From: Norana najaformis
Taxonomy: Eukaryota; Annelida; Clitellata; Crassiclitellata; Hormogastridae
Reading direction: 5' to 3'
Assembly (NCBI GenBank): GCA_964023275.1
Contig: OZ029914.1
Location: 38,540,424 to 38,604,423, forward strand
DNA length: 64,000 bases
Positions 58,601 through 64,000 of this stretch are shown one piece after another (within the stretch, counting starts at the first letter, position 1; every line of letters begins with the position of its first letter). The position numbers and the translations under genes are program-made. The notes under the pieces were generated by a model. It was not told the DNA's origin. It did no database searches and saw only the letters and a program-made list of their open reading frames with translations.

Positions 58601-59738
58601 CACAATGCAATACATTGTGCTTCCAACCAACACATATGTAACGCACGTCATCTCGACCTCAACGTTTCTTCTTCAATCTAGGACTTTCTTTTCGGAACAG
58701 TCTTCCGCTGCACATACAGGCTGTTGTATTTTACTCTGTTCAGCATAAATTTTCAAACTGCCTTAAAACGCACTTGTTTAGATCAGCTAGATAGTTAAGC
58801 GTGCAGCACATATGTGAGGTATAAAAAGGCGCTATATTAAGGGTCTTGATACATAAATACGTGCAAAACAATACAGTGAAATGCATTACAATACGCCACA
58901 GTACAATACAACACAATTCAAAGCGTTTATTGGCTTTATTCACTGGGTTTGTGACTAGAGCCATCATCATTTGCATTGAGCTCGTTACATGTGTGTTGGT
59001 TTGAATCGTTACTGTCTAGGCTAACATACTGCTTTATTGCTCAAGCCTAATATGTTGAAACAACCATACTACATTTTTACATTTGATAATTAGACATATA
59101 AACATCATCACTTGGTTGCACAACCAGACTAATTAATGACTGTCAGTAACTTTCACAGATATGCATCCGGATAACGAAAAATGAATGTCCAATGCAATAA
59201 TTGCATTGGTGATAAATAATTATTCTAATTGGTTCGTTTGTTGACAGAAGCTTCATGGCTGACTAATAGCAGTCGTAAATAACTGATCGATAATCTAATC
59301 TAATCTATTAGCTTCTGTGGTGAAGTTATCAAAATGTACAAGGCTTCAATCAGTGGAAACCTAGTGAAATACCATAATCTATTGCAGACGTGGTCCATTT
59401 GAACTCCGGTAAGTCGGAAAAACATAAGTCAGGCTACGGTGTGTAAACAACTTGAGATAGGCAAGTCTTAAGTTTAGACCTGACTCACATTATAGTTCTG
59501 ACAAAACACACATAACTAGGCAGTGAATTTTAAAGTGTTGGACCAGCCACAATCCAATAGAATGGTCTTCAACGGCTGGCGAAATAGAGGCAGAGAAAGG
59601 AGAAAAGCTCATGCCGCAGATTGCAGTAGCAATAATAGCCTAGTAAGTAATATAAAGGAAGCCTATAATGAAAACATCCATAAACACTTTAGAAGTCCAT
59701 TAGGCCTCCTGACAAAAGGCGTATCAGAAAAACTCTAG
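52326..59738 (+). CDS. Ig-like transmembrane receptor (partial 5', tail uncertain)
   Basis: Proposed join: 52326-52667, optionally 53984-about 54290, 55139-55408, 56038-56160, 57047-57136, 58281-58328, then a terminal exon at either 59524-59738 or 59248-59282. All well-defined exons start and end in phase 1, so they combine freely. The product would be a type I membrane protein with one V-like Ig domain, one or two further Ig-like domains, a stalk, one transmembrane helix and a cytoplasmic tail. No signal peptide exon was found. No family name can be assigned; the layout recalls invertebrate Ig-type immune or recognition receptors. Confidence 0.65.
52770..53960 (+). mobile_element. Decayed L2/CR1-like LINE fragment
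   Basis: 53105-53330 has the linker (KRIPAKSRSVAARSFQPFYN, AARRLRSRLERCWR). 53680-53760 has VLSPIITSICLLTEAAPVS, and 53900-53945 the RT region equivalent to FQSAYRKYHST. Frames are broken many times. It occupies most of the intron before the next Ig exon. Confidence 0.7.
53984..54290 (+). pseudogene. Ig-like exon copy A, 3' end uncertain
   Basis: 53984-54182 is nearly identical to 55139-55337 (same acceptor context, AIPKCEPDTDSNST, FICKFTSVGNVSSRLEWIRY, CSNEIEDSVFCEFPINGKNR). After KNRT the copies part: this one reads YRPGHLAVTASIDFPSKPQL and NVTVITF with no clear donor, and it lacks the SCMHFG end and GTAAGT donor of copy B. It is either a damaged duplicate or a form with a different second half. 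Confidence 0.55.
54440..55010 (+). mobile_element. Second L2/CR1-like LINE fragment
   Basis: 54540-54660 reads VFKAKSSYHTNLVTENFSCP, KSLWKPS, and 54960-54990 LLKSCIHN, the endonuclease-RT linker of L2/CR1-type LINEs. It overlaps in family coordinates with 53105-53330, so it is a separate copy. It contains a perfect 60-bp tandem duplication at 54846-54965. Confidence 0.7.
54846..54965. repeat. Perfect 2 x 60-bp tandem duplication
   Basis: 54846-54905 and 54906-54965 are identical (GACTCCAGTC...GTATTCC). It lies in a LINE remnant and must be recent, since no differences have accumulated. Confidence 0.9.
55139..55408 (+). CDS. Ig-like exon copy B
   Basis: Acceptor TTTTCATTAAG, phase 1, 270 bp. 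Reads AIPKCEPDADSNST, RSFVCKFTSVGNVSSRLEWI, CTNSTQTTC, FCEFPINGKNRT, DVCEISCMHFG, donor G|GTAAGT (phase 1). It has a Cys/Trp core (FVCKF...LEWI) and many N-glycosylation sequons. Confidence 0.72.
55409..56037 (+). other. Intron; start repeated at 61.2 kb
   Basis: 55409-55560 matches 61252-61405. It also holds TTTATATAGCGCACTTG at about 55598, the same retroelement-tail motif as at 50.2 kb. Confidence 0.5.
56038..56160 (+). CDS. Stalk-like exon of gene 2
   Basis: Acceptor TTTCTTCAG, phase 1, 41 codons (ENTSTDGAQSVDMSIQVSVL, LQCSVKPFSTTKAPKLFHDE), donor G|GTATGA (phase 1). Thr/Ser-rich, without a domain that I recognise; it fits a membrane-proximal stalk. Confidence 0.6.
56161..57046 (+). other. 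Intron of gene 2
   Basis: 56327-56539 on the reverse strand reads RKSGDRLEEEIIQGTITGSR and ARGRPKVTWIYKV, a common tail of LINE reverse transcriptases (normally GKRRRGRPRKTW...D), so a short LINE remnant lies here on the - strand. The rest is AT-rich. Confidence 0.55.
57047..57136 (+). CDS. Transmembrane exon of gene 2
   Basis: Acceptor CGCGTTTTAG, phase 1, 30 codons. QKLQLYGS is followed by IAASAIGVLLAIIIIVIL and RNTG, donor CCG|GTAAGC (phase 1). A single hydrophobic helix followed by Arg fits a type I membrane anchor. Confidence 0.8.
57404..58270. mobile_element. 867-bp element with 108-bp inverted ends
   Basis: 57404-57513 and 58162-58270 are inverted copies differing at only a few positions (both contain GTATTACTGGCCACGTAGTA and GAATGAATGAATGTATGAAT). 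The interior has no coding capacity. The right end lies 10 bp before the exon at 58281, so it makes up much of that intron. Confidence 0.8.
58281..58328 (+). CDS. Small cytoplasmic exon of gene 2
   Basis: Acceptor TGTGTTTTAG, phase 1, 16 codons (GARCSRKTTRGENKMP), donor CCCA|GTGAGT (phase 1). Basic, as expected directly inside the membrane. Confidence 0.65.
58440..58960. repeat. AATAC-rich repeats and LINE/SINE tail
   Basis: Imperfect AATACAATAC repeats at 58480-58620 and 58860-58920 surround 58640-58845. That segment reads like the end of a LINE protein (FGNSLPLHIQ, CLKTHLF) followed by TATAAAAAGGCGCTATATTA, the tail motif seen at 50.2 and 55.6 kb. Confidence 0.6.
59248..59282 (+). CDS. Candidate short terminal exon of gene 2
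   Basis: Acceptor GTTGACAG; a phase-1 continuation gives KASWLTNSSRK and TAA. It would leave a tail of under 30 residues. Support is only the splice phase. Confidence 0.3.
59524..59738 (+). CDS. Candidate long terminal exon of gene 2
   Basis: Acceptor CTAGGCAG; a phase-1 continuation gives NFKVLDQPQSNRMVFNGWRN, a basic RGRERRKAH stretch, YNENI, FRSPLGLLTKG and TAG. 71 residues, hydrophilic, consistent with a cytoplasmic tail, but without recognisable signalling motifs or a nearby AATAAA. Confidence 0.4.
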
Positions 59739-59814
59739 CGTAAATACATTGTGTTACATGCCATATCACACATTGCAATGCACTTATCTTAGTATTTATA
59801 TATAATATATGTGA

Positions 59815-60010
59815 ATGTCATACATGCCTACATATGCAACATATGCTACTTATGCTACATGCACACATACATACATGCCTACAGTACATACATACATACA
59901 TACGTGTACATACAACATTCATACATACACACACATGCATACATACACATACAGACATACACATACAGACATACACATGCATAAATACATACATACACAT
60001 ACCTACATAC
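59815..60010. repeat. CATA microsatellite
   Basis: ACATACATACAC-type repeats. The overlapping open frames on both strands are artefacts of the repeat. Confidence 0.9.
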
Positions 60011-60283
60011 GCATATGTTCATCATATGCTGAATTTCCACGATAATCCTCATATGTTCGGACGTGAACAGTGTCCGAGTCTGCATTCCAGAGTTATTCCT
60101 GAAAGTTGTATATAAATTGCAGAAACAGCACAAAAATACTAATGCACCAATCCTAAAAATCAAATAATTTATGATTTATGTATATTCTCCTGCACGTCAA
60201 GAGAAATCAGGCATTTATTAGATTTCACTTATGAACACTGCATCAGGCAATTCAGTTAAAGTTCAGGCAGAGCTCAGAGTCAC

Positions 60284-60475
60284 TACATACATACATACAT
60301 ACACACATACATGAATACATACATACATACATACATACATTCATACATACATACACTTACATACATATATCCACATATATACATACATACATACATACAT
60401 GCATGCATGCATGCATACATACATACATACATGTACATTCATACATACATTCACATAAATAAATAAATAAATATG
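60284..60475. repeat. CATA microsatellite, second block
   Basis: ACATACAT repeats with GCATGCAT and AAATAAAT interruptions. A short inverse (GTAT)n run follows at 60620-60658. Confidence 0.9.
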
Positions 60476-60659
60476 CAGGAGTGACATGAGCATTCTGAAC
60501 CAGCTGTAATGCATCAGTGGTGTTTCTTGGAAATCCGTCTGGTAATGAGTTGCATACATTCATAATACCCCATATGGTAATGGAAGAAAGTTTACAAGTA
60601 TGTGTTATTACTATCACAATATGTATGTATGTATGTATATATGTATGTATGTATGTATC

Positions 60660-61227
60660 ATTTCTAATTTATGACTAACACTGAGATAAGACTGACACAC
60701 AATCAAGGATTGTTCTAATACCTCCGCCTTCTCTTCGTCGAAAGGTGAAACCATTTTGCTTTGCTGCAAATTGGTGGCCTTGAATTTTGAGGATGTTTCC
60801 GTAGAGTCGATCGGCCTTAATTTCGCTGTTATTATCGAAAACACTCATATATTAGGAGAAGTGGCTATAGAAACGTTTGATTAGTAAATTGTGTAGGTAA
60901 ATTTAATTAGTGTAGACAAGATTCGATTAGATTAGATTGAGAAGAGTAATTTCATTATACTAGTGAGAATGACGAGGTCATGTGGAAGGATAGAAACTTT
61001 CAGCTTAAAGTCACAAGCCCACCCTTTTGACTAAACCTTGGCTCAGTTGCTGCCATATCTGGTTACGTGACTCAGTATAGCATTGTGAAGTCACTGTGAT
61101 AGCGACCACTGCATCTATGCATGTGATACTTTAACAGCAGGCTTGTAAGGCTAAATACCCCTACTACAGGCTTTAGGCCAACAGACTAAAAGCCATTTGA
61201 AAACAATTCCAACGATCTAACCTGTGT
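60660..61227. other. Unassigned stretch
   Basis: The reverse-strand frame at 60614-60844 is not recognised. Nothing supported. Confidence 0.3.
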
Positions 61228-61405
61228 AGAATCAGCTGCATAAATTTTGGTAAGTTCGAATCTTGCTATTAAATATAATCACCATCCATGCATATACTTA
61301 TTCATTTAGAAATGTAATATAAAACGAAAATTTAGCTTATAAAACTATCGCAAAATATCTATATGCCTGTCTGAGTTAGTTTAAACCCAAAATTGAAAAT
61401 ACTAC
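61228..61405 (+). pseudogene. Remnant of an Ig-like exon end and following intron
   Basis: 61228-61250 (AATCAGCTGCATAAATTTTG|GTAAGTTCG) matches the 3' end and donor of exon 55139-55408 and continues along its intron for about 150 bp. The rest of the exon is missing, so this is a leftover of another Ig module. Confidence 0.7.
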
Positions 61406-61980
61406 GTTGCATCATGTAATTATTTCTAATGATTATATGTATTAGCTTGCTTCTATTCTTATTTCTAAGTCGTTCTCGATCAGTTCTAGTTCTTTTCTTT
61501 TCAAAACGTCCTGGTTTCCGAGCACAATAATGTCTCTTTGCAGAATCGTCGAGTAGCCAAAGGTCATCGTTAATAGGCTGCCTCTGAACCCCAGACACTT
61601 TTGCTTCATAAGTCAGTGACAAGATGAAGAATAACCATCTTGGATTTGCAAGCTCAAACCACCTTTCCTGATTAACTGACATACTGCCTGCCACTTTGTC
61701 TAGCAGCTCTGTTTTTGTTTCTGTTCCATTCTCTTGCCTATTGAAACCTTTCATGTGTTTTTTCGATTAATGACCCTACATCAGTAGCAATGTGATGTAA
61801 ACTGTCACTTGGATTAGAATCCTTAAGAAAACTTGCCTTTCCAACTATCAGCTAGGAGCGGTCTTCGAACTATTCAAATACGATTTTCAACGCCCACTTT
61901 CACTCTTTCTAGTAACAGCTTCTCTCCCATAAATAATTCCATCGACCTTTAACTTGTCCGCAGTGAACTCAAGCAAAATT
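61406..61980. other. Unassigned stretch
   Basis: A 131-codon open frame on the reverse strand (61359-61754) has no recognisable domain. Nothing else supported. Confidence 0.3.
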
Positions 61981-61984
61981 AACC

Positions 61985-62490
61985 TACAAGGAAAGGCACT
62001 TAAACCAGCAGTTTGTAACAAACGAGATGCAGAGACTAAATTTTTATCTAAAATTGTCACAATTGTTGGACTTTGTGTACTAGCCTACTTACAGAGAAAT
62101 TGTTCTGTGGTCATTTGCTCATTTTTATTCGTTCCTTTTCAAACTGTGCGAATACGTTCTACTTTAGACTTAGAGGAATAATTTCATCTCCAAATTACAA
62201 CATTCAATCAAAAGAGTTAACCAGGACAGTACTTCTATGGCCGACAGCAAAACCCTTATACGCACAAATCTATACATTGCTAATGTTAACACAATTCAAC
62301 ATCAATTAAAAATGAAAAATTCAACTGACTACACAACACGCCACCTGCATACTATATATGAACAACCGATCTTCCAATGTAATCTTTCTCTGTCTCAGTA
62401 TATAGTCTCAAACCCTTAGAGTCAGCAAAACAAAAACGGGCATCAATATGACTCACCGCTGACGTCAGACTGTTTTAGTGTAACCCGCTA
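61985..62490 (+). pseudogene. Decayed copy of a CUB module
   Basis: 62030-62140 resembles the intron before the CUB 1 and 3 exons (AAATTGTCACAATTGT). 62150-62205 resembles the CUB first-half exon (ACGTTCTACTTTAGACTTAG, ATTTCATCTCCAAATTA) with its acceptor lost and the first CUB cysteine motif altered. 62200-62480 resembles 36500-36760 and 40700-40955. The exon cannot be spliced as it stands. Confidence 0.72.
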
Positions 62491-62923
62491 ACTCATCACG
62501 AAAATTGGTACGATTCGCTATGGCCGACGTCGTGTCGAGCGACCCGTTGTTGCGATTAATTCTTAGTTCTTATCGCGATTAGAACCTGCCGATTGGAGTG
62601 TAAAACTCAAAACGATCTTTAAACGATCTTTACATGGACTAAATCGGCAGAAACGGCGGAAATATAGCTGGAAGCAGAAGGTTCGTTCGTATCATTGATG
62701 CTTGTAAGACTCATACACCGCGTCTTTGGCTGATTCAAGGTCATAATGGCGGATGTTCGTAAATACTTTTACGTATGTAAATAAATAAATTGCGCTCATT
62801 CAGAAAACTTGAAAGACCAGAACTGAGATCTGATTCTTTTAACAATCACATAAACGTTGTTGAGGTTTACGGTTGAAAAGTTGAAAGTTGATGGTTTAAA
62901 AGACGTTATCGACCCAAATCGTC
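62491..62923 (+). promoter_or_regulatory. Probable 5' UTR/promoter of the terminal ORF
   Basis: Unlike the CUB-derived sequence to its left, this stretch is not repeated in the window. It runs without a break into the long ORF, as the 5' UTR of a full-length non-LTR element would. No TATA box was seen. Confidence 0.35.
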
Positions 62924-64000
62924 ATGCCTTTTAAGCAAACGCCGAGAAATACAAAAAAGAAGACGGCGCTCAGGGTTGGAAATGTTCCCACAGATGACAA
63001 AGCGGAAATCTCTTCTTCTACTTCTGTGAAAGAAACTCTTGTAAATTACCAGTGTGCGACTGGAAAATTCAAAATGGACGACAATGACAAGGGCAATTAC
63101 GACACAAGGAGTGACCCAGAATCAAATGTTGACAATGAAGTAGAACTTGAAAATAAGACATACTCGGAAACTACAACTGAAACACGAAAACAGGTGACGA
63201 AAGAAATTTTCTGCAAAACTAAATATGAAAACGAACATGAAAAAGACAACGACCCTGAAACGGAGAAGACGAAGGAACAGAAGAAGACGAAGGTGATGAC
63301 AAAAGACGACTTCCGACGTCAACCGCCTTCAGAATCAAACGACACCATGTTGGGTAAGAAGGGGGAAACCTCTTCCATCTCTGATTCTGTCAAAAATCTC
63401 CCCCAAAAAACTAGAATGGAAACAAAAGAAAATGTTTGTGAAACCAATGTGGTTACTATAAATGATGCCCGTGATGCATGTGCACTTCAAGGGCAAGGTA
63501 AAAATATCTCGGCCATTGGAGAACAAATTGAAATGGAAACTGAATCACCTGTAATTGGTGTAAATGATGTGATTAAGTTAAATGATGTTTGTCATGGTGC
63601 AGGGCAAATTGTCCCTGAAAAAATTGCACATAGCATTGCTCCTTTGACTGGTGAGGCTGATAGTGGAATTTCTGTATGTAAGCAGTCTGGTTCCAGTTTT
63701 ACCCAAATGAGCTTAAATAATGGACGTAAACCATTGAATCAAGGGAAACCTATTGAAAATCTTAAGCAAAATACTTTGATTATATTTGAAAATTCTAAAA
63801 ATAAAAAGACTAAAAACATCAGTCCTGAAAAACAAAAAGAAATAGATGATCTAATGACTAGAACAGTTTACCTCTCAAGCTGTAAACGGGAATTACAAAA
63901 TTACTTTAAGCAGAAGCCTTATCAACTTAAAAAAGAGCTGATAAAACAAATTGGAGGTGATGTTGAAAAAATCCAAATGGCTGGTGAAGGCCTCAGAATA
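62924..64000 (+). CDS. Long ORF, probable LINE ORF1 protein, runs off the edge
   Basis: ATG at 62924 (AATCGTCATGCC) opens 359 codons with no stop to the end of the window. The first 300 residues are hydrophilic, rich in Lys, Glu, Asp, Thr and Ser (KTKYENEHEKDNDPETEKTK) and apparently disordered. The last 50 residues (TVYLSSCKRELQNYFKQKPY, then LKKELIKQIGGDVEKIQMAG and EGLRI) look folded and resemble the start of the nucleic-acid-binding region in ORF1 proteins of some invertebrate LINEs. That identification is from memory of the pattern and is not certain; a host nuclear protein is the alternative. Being intact, it contrasts with every other element in the window. Confidence 0.6.
   Translation, partial: MPFKQTPRNTKKKTALRVGNVPTDDKAEISSSTSVKETLVNYQCATGKFKMDDNDKGNYDTRSDPESNVDNEVELENKTYSETTTETRKQVTKEIFCKTKYENEHEKDNDPETEKTKEQKKTKVMTKDDFRRQPPSESNDTMLGKKGETSSISDSVKNLPQKTRMETKENVCETNVVTINDARDACALQGQGKNISAIGEQIEMETESPVIGVNDVIKLNDVCHGAGQIVPEKIAHSIAPLTGEADSGISVCKQSGSSFTQMSLNNGRKPLNQGKPIENLKQNTLIIFENSKNKKTKNISPEKQKEIDDLMTRTVYLSSCKRELQNYFKQKPYQLKKELIKQIGGDVEKIQMAGEGLRI

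Noticed and set aside
59815..60615. Open frames of 60-94 codons on both strands
   Set aside because: They are translations of CATA/GTAT microsatellites.

Overview
The window looks like nuclear DNA of an invertebrate animal. It is AT-rich, the genes are built from short exons with GT-AG introns, and the introns are full of LINE, Ty3/gypsy, Polinton and cut-and-paste elements plus microsatellites. No prokaryotic features are present. I cannot name the phylum with confidence. The domain mix (group A SRCR, CUB, Ig) and the CR1/L2-like LINEs fit an aquatic invertebrate.

Two host receptor genes, both on the + strand, account for the supported exons. Gene 1 (about 2.6-44.0 kb, 5' end outside the window) encodes a large type I membrane protein. 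It has at least seven SRCR domains, each split over two exons by a phase-2 intron. Four CUB-like domains follow, each split by a phase-0 intron, then one transmembrane exon and one cytoplasmic exon ending in TAA at 43808-43810, with AATAAA at 44038. Every boundary between modules is phase 1, so domains can be duplicated or skipped without breaking the frame. The cytoplasmic tail carries an ITAM-spaced tyrosine pair plus further YxxI motifs, so the protein looks like a signalling scavenger or immune-type receptor. Gene 2 (52.3-about 59.7 kb, 5' end not found) encodes an Ig-like receptor: a V-like exon, two related Ig-like exons (one apparently damaged), a stalk exon, a transmembrane exon and short cytoplasmic exons, again all in phase 1. 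Decayed exon copies from both genes lie side by side at 61.2-62.5 kb. Together this looks like a birth-and-death receptor cluster.

Repeats, left to right: a 2.4-kb terminal-inverted-repeat transposon encoding a conserved protein I cannot name (125-2540); a LINE 3' end (4.3-5.05 kb); a tRNA-like SINE head (6.2 kb); a dead Ty3/gypsy element (9.9-13.0 kb) followed by LINE pieces (13.2-14.5 kb); a LINE (19.25-20.6 kb); a dead Polinton/Maverick (27.7-34.2 kb) whose polymerase gene is split by a LINE and by a second copy of the 2.4-kb transposon; an L2/CR1-like LINE piece (34.2-34.6 kb); a perfect hAT-type MITE with 8-bp target duplication (44247-44624); LINE pieces at 48.9-50.2, 52.8-53.9 and 54.4-55.0 kb; a near-perfect palindrome (50276-50339); and an 867-bp inverted-repeat element (57404-58270). 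From 62924 an uninterrupted 359-codon reading frame runs off the right edge and looks like the first ORF of a young non-LTR retrotransposon.

The CUB region is a tandem duplication of a two-CUB module. The last 1.7 kb of the two units (about 35.0-36.7 and 39.2-40.9 kb) are almost identical although their left parts have diverged, which suggests gene conversion or a recent local exchange.
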